From Hydnum rufescens UP504 (taxonomy: Eukaryota; Basidiomycota; Agaricomycetes; Cantharellales; Hydnaceae), in NCBI GenBank assembly GCA_014904985.1, contig MU129013.1:124001-188000 (forward strand): DNA of 64,000 bases. The letters are read 5' to 3'. Positions 11,736 to 22,828 of this stretch are shown here, one piece after another. The position numbers and the translations under genes were made by a program. Below the pieces are notes generated by a model. It was not told the DNA's origin. It searched no databases and was given only the letters and a program-made list of their open reading frames with translations. The stretch's first letter is position 1. Each line of letters starts with the position of its first letter.

Positions 11736-12110
11736 TAGTGAGAGTTATGGTATTCACACGAGAACAACTCCCCCTGATTACTAAGCAGGTGAGGATGAAT
11801 TCGGTGATCGGCAAGACTCGAGTTGCCCAGATGAATTAAGCAGGTGGCGGGAAGAACACACACAGAGAAGTCCTTGAGATTTATGTGGGCTCAAGCCTGT
11901 CCTTTATACTATTTACATGAGGCACAGAAACACATAAGATGGGGTAAAATATGGGGTAAGAATGAAGTAAAAAAAGTCCAATGATGGCGGCAAGGAAAAG
12001 ATCGCCAGTGAAACCTATCTACAAGATCCTAGATAATCGAGGTCGGTGCTGTTTGCATAGCCCCCTAGGGGTCGCGCTTGTCTCCGACGTCGTATCCGGT
12101 CGCTCCAACA
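11736..12110 (-). repeat. 5' LTR of the copia element (375 bp)
   Basis: Partner of the 7113-7506 LTR with the same termini. It ends on the plus strand with CTCCAACA at 12110 and is followed by the second ATGCT target copy. It lacks the 16 bp insertion of the other LTR. Confidence 0.94.
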
Positions 12111-12115
12111 ATGCT
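12111..12115. repeat. Target-site duplication ATGCT, right side
   Basis: Matches 7108-7112 exactly. It restores the uninterrupted spacer sequence when the element is removed. Confidence 0.9.
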
Positions 12116-13428
12116 GTGCAATAATTAACTACCAAATCCTGCTGCTGCCGCGCCAGTACGAGTGCGTGACAGCAATTACACTCCACATAGAGCGGGAAAT
12201 GGAGAAACTGCGTCATTTGATGTGTAGTGTGCAATTTTGCTTTTAGAGTTTTAAAATATGTAGAATTACTGTCTGGGCATGGGTGAAAACCAGATTATTG
12301 GAGGAGTTTTGAAAATGTAAAACCAACGTCGCACGTTGCATACGTCCAAAATCACTGTTCCTAATAAGAAAATTCATCCATTTCGGAGTGTAAGCGCTAT
12401 CCTTGCGAGGGTTCCTGTGCTTCGTTTGCTCCAGCAGTGAAATCAACTCTTGACATCTTCTTGATTTCACTGCCTCTGATTTACTGCATATTCAAACGAA
12501 AAGTCATATATAAATTGATTTCTTCATCCTCCTAACAAATTTGGCATGCAGAGACAAATCACCAGAAACAGCATGCTTGCATGTGACAGACATAGAAAAC
12601 ACCTCGCACGGTAAGGATTAGAACCGGATGAGTTTTTTAGGAAGGTTGCAAGCGGGAGAGGGGGTGTACAATGAGCAAGTTCAACTGGGCCACGGGGATT
12701 TGGGTACAATTGGCATGACGTTATTCGGTCCTCCGGTGTGCAGGGGTTGGCCGATAGGAAGAAAGGGGGTGAAGACGTAACTAAGAAGTAAGGGAGGTTC
12801 GAAGCCGTGCTTCATACACGTGGGTCCCAACCTCGGGCGTTGGGTCCCCCAATTCCTGTTCCCATCCCCACGCTGTCCATCCTAATCCCTGAATACCGAG
12901 GATACGCCCACTATCCACTGAAGCGGCTCGAAGATTTGGAATGCAATAGCCGAACTGGTCACCTCTCCACAGCTGATTCCGGTGATAATCTTCTGCATGA
13001 AAAGGGATGCTGAGATCACTGCGCAATGGCTGGAATCTCGTGACCCCCAATCCTTGCGAAACCCAAGATTTCCAGGGTATTTTTAGAGAAATCTGCCCTG
13101 CCAGAAAATTAACGACGAATGCGCGGATCCTGGGACGTCTCATCAACTCATTCATATAGATTCCTCGCCACTTTGTGGAACCCCCACCAATCAACATAAA
13201 TCTTTTACAGTATTGGAGCCACGACCCTAAACTACATCTACATGAAGACTACAGACTAAAAAGGCGTAGCACTACAGGTAATACAGACCAATTAAGAGTA
13301 TGTGTCCAGCTCCAAGGGCGTCTCATGCCATGACATGTATGGGGCGAATGCGGTTCCCAGAAAAAAAGAAAAAAAGAATGGCCAGCAGAAGAGGTGCAAG
13401 GGAGGGGGGCATGGTTCGTCGTTCATCT
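12116..13428. other. Spacer between copia and ABC copy C
   Basis: No gene seen. The part near 13110-13428 resembles 3050-3330 behind copy B, including a purine-rich run and a shared stretch around GCGAATGCGGTT, so the duplicated unit included the 3' flank of the ABC gene. The rest has no recognisable content. Confidence 0.55.
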
Positions 13429-16400
13429 TCATTTACGTCGTTCTCTATCCTTCAATGCCGCTTGAATATCACTGAACGTGATACCTGATCGGTCGCACAT
13501 GCTCCTGAAGATCGAATCATTTCGAGTAAAGAGCGCTTGCGGGGTGTCCAACTCCGCTATCTGGCCTTTATCCATCACACAAATTCGATCGTACCCAATA
13601 ATAGTCCTTAGGTAGAAACAAAGGCTAATTAGCTTCAAGAATAGAACAAAACTAGGAGAACTCCACGAAACTTTATTCGATGCGCAATGCAGAGCAGTGT
13701 CTTGTGCGAAAATTCGCTCGCAATCGTGTTTTGAATGTTTTGGTCGGTCTCATAATCCACCGAAGCTGCATAAAAGCGACACATGATATCCATAAGTGCA
13801 CCACGCACATAAACAAAAGGCAGGGATCGAAGGGGGAACTCGATGACGACTTACCCGTGGCCTCATCCAGCAAGACCACCTGACTATCCTTAACAAGAGC
13901 TCGTGCCAAACTAACGAGCGAACGCTGACCGACGGATAGGTTTCCCCCTTCATCCTCAACAGGTGAGTCCAATGTGAACCGGTGGCCATAATGAATTCCC
14001 GATTGTGGAGCGTATGATGAAGGTGATGTAGGCGAAGAAGGACCGTCAATTATTTCCTGCTTCTGCTCGTCTTTACCAACGTCGTCAACCAGAGCCGATC
14101 GCTTCAGTGCATCCCATAATCGTGCATCGTCATAAATCCCAAATGGATCGAGATTACTACGAAGAGTTCCAGAGAATAAGGTAGGGTCCTGTGGTATAAC
14201 TAGGGTGTGGTTTTCGCAAACAATCGCGTCAGAAGCACAATCAAGAGGCCGAATAGACTCTAAATGCTCACTTGCGATCTTGCTCCTCAGATCCGTCAAT
14301 CCTAGTGTGGATACATCGATCCCGTCCAACGTGATAGACCCAGAGTTGAGCTCCACCAATCGGTATAAAGCCACCAGGATACTAACGCAAAAAGAGAGGT
14401 TGTGAGAATTCTAGTAGCACATGCACGGGCCGATCTTGGGCGCACGCACCTTGACTTCCCAGCCCCAGTCCTACGATCAAAGATCGCACATATCAGTATA
14501 TGATCTGACCCTCTGAAAGTCACCGCGCTTACCGCCCCACGATACCGATATGTTCACCTTCGCTAACATGCAAAGAAAGCCCCTTCAATACAAGGGGTAA
14601 CCCGGGTCGGTAACTCCTAAAAAGGGTCAAAACACTCTCGTGATTAAAATCGCCTCATAAGAAATAGGGATGATAAATGGAAATAGAACGCGTACAGGCT
14701 TATATCATTGAGTTCGAGATCCCCGCGGCTTGGCCAGTGAGGAGGTGGCTTCTTGTCATCAACGCGATGAGGAGCTTCCTGTTCGAGGTTGTGGGAGTAA
14801 TGATGGACTCGCTCGACCGCACTGCGCAAACAGCGTAAATCACAGAGCATGAATAAGGAAAATCAGCAACCGAGCGAAAGTGGTCACCGCGCACTTCATA
14901 TCATTCTCGACTTCGGCTACCTGCCTGATCATCCAACCGAAACTCTATCCGGAGGTGTCGTCAGCGACGCAGACTCCAAGGAAACAAACCAACAATCACG
15001 AACCTGTTGCACTGATAAGATATAGGAAAGGGCCACACCCGTTTGAGAAGGAGAAATCGAAAATGGGGAGGCAACAGCCAGAATTGCTACGGCGAATGAG
15101 AGTATCGCCCCTAGAAAATCGAGATGCACGCCGAGCCAGCGTTGGTTCGTGATCGTCAACCAATAAGCACTATTATGATCGCGTATCCCAATGAGTCCGA
15201 CAGCGGTCATTAAAAAAGAGCCAAAATATACCGATTCTCGTGGTCCATGTATTGCTCATTTTCTCGAGTGAACCGAGTGGTTTCACCGTAGGCTCGAATA
15301 GTGCCTAGACCAGATAACGATTCTGAAAAGTGGGAATACAGCGAGGACCGCAAAATTGCATCCAAGCGCTGGATTTCAAAATGAACGAGTCAACCCTGGG
15401 ACAAGAATTAAAGACGCCCAAGGAGGAACACACCTTGAGCTCTCGTGCACTGCTTCGATAAAACACACCGATATTGAAGTATAGCAGGATCACGATGCCG
15501 ACCGGAATTAGGAACCTTGAAAGAAACAGAAATCAGCCACAAACATTTCGACAGTTTGTAACGTAGTATTACCAAGGGAGGAGAATAGAAATGAGGATGA
15601 CCGCCCCGATTATCTGCGACAAGGTTGTTGTCATCATTCGAAGAGCCTCGCCAAGCGTGTCTGAAAGAAGGGGCCACACAATCGGAACGAATCATCAAGG
15701 CATATTAGTGAGGGGAAACATACTGTCAAGAGTATCCACATCTATCGAATTATAATCAGTACCGGGAAAAAGAAGTTTTTTTAGACGAGCCGCATGCATC
15801 GCACCTTTGGAAAAGCGATTCATGATGCGACCTAGAGGCTACAGGTATGAAGAAAAAAGGTAAACATGCAAAATCATGAAGTAGAAATAATCTCACAGTC
15901 GTCCTGGACAAGAAATTACACGTCAGCGAGATGTAATGGATTCGATCTGACAAGGGAGATCTGCTTCACTCGAAGAAGGACATGGGAGCATGGATCACGC
16001 GTTGTATGGAATCCTGAACATTTGGCGTCGGTGCTTGATGCTTATTATCTAGTACAAAACTTGAACTGACCTTGTGCATCTTTACACTAGCAAAGAAAGT
16101 CATGACAGCAAAAGCGGAGCCTAGCAAAAACAGGCTGAGGGCCTGTCCGATCCCGAGACCTACAAACGACTGCAGTTGAGGATCTATCGTCTATAGACAG
16201 GCAGTAGCCATTACCAGCGTAAACACCATGTAAAACCCTGTGATAGAGGCCATTTTCTAGGGATGGACAGCGTCAATTCCATCACCTATAATCAGGTCCT
16301 CAATGCCTACCTCTCTTGCCAATATACCAACCTGATTCATTTCAAAGTGTGAAAATTAAATAGGTCGTTGCTGGCGGAATGTCCATTACTCACCAATAAG

Positions 16401-19400
16401 AGCCCATCACCTGCAAAGCTTGTACCAACACGACCACTACAAGTAGGATCGGGCCCAGGATATGACCATGGGCAGCACTACACAGGGATTCATACGTGAA
16501 GTAACGGGAATATTCCCGCAAAAAGACAAAACTGCCCACCTCAGATAGTTTCCATAGACCTTCGAGCTGACAGCACCCAGCGCGCGTTCTTCGGCCTGCA
16601 TCAGTGCAGTCCCGGTAACTGACTTACGCTTCTTGTCTGTGGCCCCCACCGCGTCCGTTTCTGTAACGTTCTCGTCTTCGTGCTTTTCTTGTTCCCCTTG
16701 ACTTCCGAAAGCTGAGATGAATTGTGCGAAATCGCCATTATTCTTGACAAGCTCCTCATATGTTCCCCGCTCAACGATACGCCCGTCAAGCATGGTGATG
16801 ATATAATCGGTTTGTGGCACTGAATATATGCGCATTAATGCGCTTCAGAGAACGTACGCGTCTGAGCGGTATAAAAGAACAGCGCTTACGGAAATGAAGC
16901 GCATGCGTCACTAAAACCCGGGTCTTCCCAGCCAACGCACCCTGCACAGCGTGCTCAAAGACATGTTTCCCAACATGAGCATCCAGCGCACTGAACGGGT
17001 CGTCCAAGCACACAATGTCCGAGGCAAAATACAGCGCCCGTGCAACGTTGATTCGCTGCTTCTGACCTCCTGATAAACTGATTCCCTTCTCCCCTACGAT
17101 CGTTTGGTCCCGTGAGGGAGCATGTCTAAATCGGCATTGAGCGAGGCATCGTAAATCACTTTCCAGTATTTTTCTTCGTCGAATTCACGTCCAAAAAGGA
17201 TATTATCTCGGACCGAACAGCTCTAGGGGAGAGTCCAGTGGATGAGGGTGCATGATATGTAAGGTCAATCCGGTCTCACCTGTATCCACGCAGACTGTGC
17301 GGCATATGAAACAGAACCACCAAATATTACTTCTCCCTCGGTACGTCGCATCTCTCCAAGAATTCCCTTGATTTCCCAGAACAAAGAAATATTCGGGACG
17401 GCGTTCTCTGGATCAGGGGACAACGACGAGACACACCTGGAGTAGGGAGCTTTTCCCTGAACCAACGGGCCGACTATGGCGCAGAGCTGTTATTGAAATC
17501 ATCAACATCATCGCATAGGCCCGTCAACAAGTCAGAATACGTGGAGAAGCCACACACCTGACCGCGGGGAATTTCCAAGTTTAGATTCTTCAGTTTAAAT
17601 ACTTGGCCCTCGTCCTCGGCTTTGTCTTTAACTTGCGGGGTTCTGTCACCCGAAGCACCCACTACTGCATGGAGTCTCTTCGCTTCTTTCCTTTCTTCGC
17701 GTTTCTGCGCACCTGTCTTCTTCTTTTCCCCGAGGAACCGGTGGCTTCCGGAGGAGGTGCATCCCACGTAAAACTTGCATTGCGCAGACTGATGGCTACA
17801 GGAAGAGCGGGGTCGATTGGGCGCGTTTCGTCAAGGAGCTCGGCGGTGAAGACGTCAGTGAGACGGCCAACTGCATTTGCCGCATCGGCTATTGAACCCA
17901 GAGCGAGAGCTGTATACCGCGATTTCAGTACGAAAAGATCAGTTCAAAGGGTCCCCATTGTTTGCTGGGGAAGGAAAAGAAATGAGGACATATTACATAC
18001 GTAAAAGCAGGAGTGGCAACCGGAGGAGCTGGAATAGGGAAAGAGAGGCGAAGATCACATCCGGCCTTAGGCTGTGCTATAAAAAAGATACTTAATTGGG
18101 ATGTTGAGCTGTCCAAGGCACACGAGGGACTACACACCCCCATAACAGAATACACTATGAAAGCGACCACAGCACTTAGGACGGGCAACGAAAAGGCGAT
18201 CGCATTGGTCAAAGCCCGGACGACCAGAAGCATGCGGATATACTGTAGCTCCTTTGTTCGATACTCACCAATCCGCTTAAGGAAGGGAATCTAGATCATC
18301 CAATATGGCGCTGTTGAGCTGGCCAGGTAAAGGAAGGAAAAGAGAGTCGGACGTACTTCCCAAGCGAAGAATTTTATCACACGCATTCCACCCAGTAATT
18401 CTTGAAGAAGCTTGGCACGTTTATCCGTCCATACCATACTCTTCTCCCGAAGCCTCATGAACTGGCCCATGGCTTTCGCCAATGCCGGCGTTATGACGAT
18501 GAACAGGGCAAATCCTGCAAGAGCTGATACGCCCAAATTGAGGAGCAATAGGATGAGGCATACTACCATTTGGATAGGCGCTGTCCAAGCGAAATGAAAG
18601 AAGCCACAACAGAAGTCAATGCGAGAAACGTCTATTCCAGTTCATGCGCGGACGAGTCATGATATGCAGGTGGCAGTGCAAGTGAAAGATTCCCACCTGT
18701 AGAAATATGGTTCACTATCTTCCCATTTGGAAGCAGTGATCGCGCTCGAGCCGTGAACCGGAGAGAGCGCCTGTATATCGCGGTGATGAGGCCAGCACGA
18801 AGAAGAACACCAGTTCCGAGAGAACGATGGAATGCATGCTGAAGGCACTGAAGAGGCAATGATCTGCATTAAGAATAGGGTAATTGCTAGGCCGACGCCT
18901 CTTCCGACGGAAGGGGTTGGTGCTGTGGGGTGTAGCTTGCGAATCTCGTAAAATTCAGTGACGTATTTAATGATCGCCTACCCAAGGTGCAAGGGTCAAG
19001 CAAGCAGGGGGACTGCGGCGCTAGGGGACGTACCTTTATGACCAAGGGCGTGGTGATCTGTGCCATATCAGAAATGATTTTGAGGAGGCCTGATCCACTA
19101 GACGGTCAGCTAGGTTGTACGGAATAACAAAAATCGAGCACCTACCGCCAGACCAGAAAAACCACTTTACCGCATCATTCATTGCAAAAGCCAGGCTAGG
19201 TTTCTTCTTCCCGTCTTGCTGTCTCCACTGACGTTCCCGCGCTTCGTAATTTCCACCGATACCCCACCAAATCTTACGGGGCCAACTAGGACTAATGTCA
19301 CCTGCGGCCAGTCGGGCATTGTACTCATCCGCAGCTTAGATCTACGATCGAAGGACTCCAGGATGCGGTCAGCGTAGAGACCCGCTGCGCGTGAATCATC

Positions 19401-19782
19401 CAATTTCCAGAGATCTGTGGTCTCCAAAGGACGAGCGTACCCGAGGTTAAGCATTGGGAGGACCCAAGCATAAGTTAGGAGAGAGAAAAAATTGGCTGTA
19501 GTATCTGGGATAATTGAAGCTTCATCGAGGGTCCCCTGGGGAGGTGGGGGGTTCTTCATGGTGAAGGGGACGCGTAGATACCTGGTGGACTGGAAATGAG
19601 GAATGCTGGTGAGGAACGACATTGAACGGATACGTGTACCATGGCGCCTTGTCGTAAGCCAAGGGAAGTTGTTGCTCCTTCGCGGCGCCTTCTTCCGCCC
19701 CTTTAAGATCGTCCTCGGGCTTGCCGTCAGGGTACGATATCTGCGACGATTTTGAAGGAGTTCCGGAGAGGGTACCGGCCAT
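13429..19782 (-). CDS. YOR1-type ABC transporter, copy C (nearly complete, apparent frameshifts)
   Basis: ABCC-type plasma-membrane exporter of drugs or oxyanions, two membrane domains each followed by an ATPase domain. The start ATG at 19782 is favoured because a 47 bp intron (GTATCT...CCCCAG) then joins FPVHQ to [16 protein letters not shown]. First membrane domain about 18291-18569; first ATPase domain 16786-17640 with [17 protein letters not shown] Walker B; second membrane domain about 14640-16300; second ATPase domain 13429-14570 with GRTGAGKSS split by two introns and signature [16 protein letters not shown]. Stop at 13429. Three one-base losses break it: near 19336 (copy B keeps AAA), at 17467-17469 inside the first Walker A, and at 17109-17111 before the first LSGGQ. 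All are homopolymer contractions, so it is either a fresh pseudogene or intact with read errors. Confidence 0.85.
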
Positions 19783-20520
19783 ATCGACGGAGTAGAGTCA
19801 GCTTTCAAGGAATAATATTAATATATAAGACATATCCTTAAGCGGCGGCAGCAATGCAAGTGAAATCGGCATTAATAGTGTCAGTGGAGTAGCACAGCCG
19901 TCTTAGTCACGTGAACATCGGCGCCGGATCCTAATCCTACCGCCGGTGGGTGGCAATGCTGCATAAACCTACGCGAGCAACAGGGCCTTCACACTGCTTG
20001 CAAATAGGACTCGGTCACAGGTGTACGACATGATAATGGTCTGAGTACGTGTCATAGTCTAATAAACCTGTCCTGTACTTTGAAGCTAAGGTCAACACTG
20101 TTCGGATCCACAGACAGTTCTTCTCAACAGCCCTTACTGAGCAGGGTTCTGAACTCTCAATATCTCTCCATCAACATTTCCTTTGAGTGTATAACTACTA
20201 AAGCCACACTGCCTGTTCCCTTTAATGGTATTGATGCGCTACAAAAACAGCACGTTCCTATCATGTGGTGTAATTTATGACATATTCAATCTTCTGACTA
20301 GGAGGATTTTCTGAGGTCGTCTCGCCGTTCCCAACCAGTAGAGCAAGAAGCATGTATCTAACCCTGATTCTGAGGACAACGAGACTCAGAAGCAAGTGGG
20401 CAGGAGCAGATTCACGAGATAACGGTATGTCAGAAAATAACAGAGGAGGCTGGAAGGAGTAACAGCGATAACGCACCTAGCACGTGACACCATTATTCAT
20501 TTAAGTTGACTTCCCGTGTA
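19783..20520. other. Upstream region of ABC copy C
   Basis: Intergenic, between the divergent ABC copy C and PRI1. The first 150 bases are related to the upstream flanks of copies A and B (AATAATATTAATAT block). No gene is supported. A small inverted-repeat element occupies the right part. Confidence 0.5.
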
Positions 20521-20826
20521 CTGCAGCCGTCTTAAGTCAAACCTGCGGCTGTATGACGTGACACTCAAGCAAGTTAACACAACAATGGGGGGTCGGATTG
20601 GGTGACACCTAGAAATGTAACAATATGTGACCCCGTGGGTCGGAAAGGACCAGGACGTTTCTAGGTTGAATCTGGTGGAAATTCCCTCCCCACCCGCCCC
20701 CCCTGGTCATCATCTGACACCCTAATATTGTTAACAACAACCCAAATGTGACGTTATTGTTAGCTTTGGTAACACTCGGAGCCTGGGTGTGACGTGACAG
20801 GTTTGTTAGACTTAAGACGGCTACAG
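20521..20826. mobile_element. MITE with inverted ends and TA target duplication
   Basis: Left end CTGCAGCCGTCTTAAGTC and right end, read in reverse complement, CTGTAGCCGTCTTAAGTC. The similarity continues weakly inward (AACCTG, then ACGTGACAC against ACGTCACAC and TTAACA/TAACAAT tracts). The dinucleotide TA flanks both sides (20519-20520 and 20827-20828). A 306 bp length, no coding capacity and TA flanks fit a non-autonomous Tc1/mariner-like element. Confidence 0.78.
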
Positions 20827-21029
20827 TACCATAGTCAGTATATCTCGGGGTCCACGGTTGTGAGCTACGGCGAGTAAAATGGTTTGAGGGGAGAGAAAAA
20901 TAAGCCCCACCATGTGTTGAGTGGTCACCGCGGACGTAATCATTTTCAAGTTAGATTACGTCAGCCCACTCCGGATGCAAACGCGCCGCACCCGTCTCTT
21001 TTTGTGTCCACTTCCATATCACTAGCGTC

Positions 21030-22603
21030 ATGCCGTCCGTAGAACCCCAGATGACTTTAGCCTACTATAGGCGCCTTTTCCCTTGGAAGTCTCTGTACCA
21101 CTGGCTCAACCACCAGATCCCCCCAACGCGTCTTTGGACTCATCGCGAGTTCGCCTTTACCCTCCAAGGCGACGCGTATCTCCGCTGGAACTCCTTCAAG
21201 GACGCGGACGACCTTAAGCGCGAAGTGTGTCGCCTCAATCCTTCCCGATTCGAAGTTGGCGCCATCTACAGCGGACGAGTAAGTCTCGCTCAGACGCACT
21301 TAGTCCCCGCTGAGCATCGTAAATTTAGCCCAGGGACAAGAAGACAATACGTCCAAATCTTTTTGTGCCAAATCTCCGCGAACTCGTTTTTGACATCGAC
21401 ATGGACGAATATAACGAAGTCCGCACATGCTGTTCTGGCAAACAGGTCTGTAAGCGTTGCTGGGGATTTATCGCCTCGGCAGTAGATGTTCTAGACCAAG
21501 TCCTGCGTGGTATGTGGATTCTCACAGTCTCTGATTTCCAGAGATTGCATCGCTCATTCTCCACAGAACAATTCGGATACACTCATATCCTATGGGTGTA
21601 TTCCGGAAGACGAGGGATACATTGCTGGGTCTCTGATCAGGCCGCCCTCGCACTCTCCAATGAATCTCGCTGGGCGCTCGTAGAGTATCTCGAGCTTGTA
21701 AGAGGTGGCGCCCAATCAGAAAAACGCGTCCATACGCGTTACAAGAACGGACTTGGAGCGATGCACCCGATGCTTTCTGAGGCTCTAAGTACGCTCCAGG
21801 GAGGTTTCTCTGATCTGGTGTTAGAAGACCAAGATTGCTTTCGCTCTACCGAAGGATGGAACAAGCTACTCAGACTCTTACCCCAAGACGACGGTGCGTA
21901 TTAACCATCACATACACTGGAACGTGGTTCATGTCATAATCCCCTAGATATTATCGCCACATTACGAGAAAAATGGGAGGAGCAGGATTCTATAGGTGAA
22001 CCATCGTCATCAATAGATAAATGGGAAGATATGCGCCGGGAAATTAAAAAGATCTCAAAGGACAGCACACGGAAGGTGCGCACCAGTCTGCTTGGCATAG
22101 AAGAGTGGACCACCAGGAATTAACCCATACGCCAGAAATTCCTAAGTATCGCGGTTGAAGAGATCGTGCTTCAGTATACGTATCCCCGAATCGATTCCAA
22201 TGTGTCCAAGACACGAAACCATCTTCTCAAGTCACCATTTTGTCTTCATCCGAGCACCGGTAATGCATCATTTTAAATCCTTAGACTCTTTGCTGCTCAC
22301 CGTATAATTAGGCAACGTATGTGTGCCGGTGGATCCTGCACGTATACATGAGTTCGATCCCACGAACGTCCCTAATATCGAGCAATTGCTGCGGGAGTTA
22401 GACCAGCTCATTAAAGAAGACGGAACGGAACATCATTCTGGTATATTTTCCTCCGCCCAGGCACCACCGCTTTTGATACTTACGAGATTGTTCAAGATTG
22501 GGAACGAACATCACTTGCGCCATATGTCCGACTGATGGACCAACACGTGGCGGGATTGATGAAGGAAGTTCGGACTGCGAACCGAGGTCTGTACCATTCA
22601 TAA
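21030..22603 (+). CDS. PRI1: DNA primase small (catalytic) subunit
   Basis: Makes RNA primers for DNA polymerase alpha at replication origins and lagging strands. The N-terminus [12 protein letters not shown] ... [17 protein letters not shown] is diagnostic. The metal-binding acids are in [11 protein letters not shown], zinc-site cysteines in [12 protein letters not shown], and the nucleotide-binding loop is [19 protein letters not shown] introns can be placed at 21279-21328, 21510-21566, 21894-21947, about 22075-22134 and about 22263-22316. The C-terminal exon has the conserved YTYPRID, KSPFC and PVDP boxes and ends in a stop at 22601-22603. One apparent one-base loss near 22467 breaks the last exon before EIVQDWE. 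Length fits the roughly 420-residue family. Confidence 0.93.
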
Positions 22604-22828
22604 TTCGCGACTACGTTTGCTCATGTATCGCTCCACTCTCTTACCTCAGCGGCGGCGCTGAAAGGCACCGACTTCTGACAGAAAGCCACTATCTTGTGAA
22701 ACACTGCATGTGCCCTTGATTTCCTGTACACTGGTTATGCCACATGTAATGTTCTTGGTACGAAATCATCATCATATCTCAATGCAGTAAGGTATCATGT
22801 ATCCTTGTTTTCTCGTGTTGTTAAACTA

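Larger units (their letters stand above)
7113..12110 (-). mobile_element. Full-length Ty1/copia LTR retrotransposon
   Basis: About 5.0 kb element transcribed on the minus strand, inserted in the spacer between ABC copies B and C. It has two LTRs, a 5 bp target duplication, a primer-binding site next to the 5' LTR, a polypurine tract next to the 3' LTR, and gag, protease, integrase, reverse transcriptase and RNase H in copia order (integrase before RT). Gag is broken by two one-base shifts, and one TGA separates protease from integrase. The long pol frame is open, so the element is young, but it is not autonomous as read unless the breaks are sequencing errors. Confidence 0.97.

Noticed and set aside
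14302..14523. Damaged second Walker A in ABC copy C
   Set aside because: Two short introns restore GRTGAGKSS, so the motif is intact.
19179..19808. Longer ABC start at 19808 with a direct reading frame
   Set aside because: That frame reads through a GT/AG intron (MKNPPPPQ is intronic). The start at 19782 with splicing gives the family-typical N-terminus.
19888..19915. CAGCCGTCTTAGTCACGTG resembling the MITE end
   Set aside because: The same place in the copy B flank has a related sequence, so it belongs to the ABC upstream duplicate, not to a second MITE.
22441..22460. 20 bp GT...AG intron in the last PRI1 exon
   Set aside because: Too short for splicing; a one-base loss explains the frame shift better.
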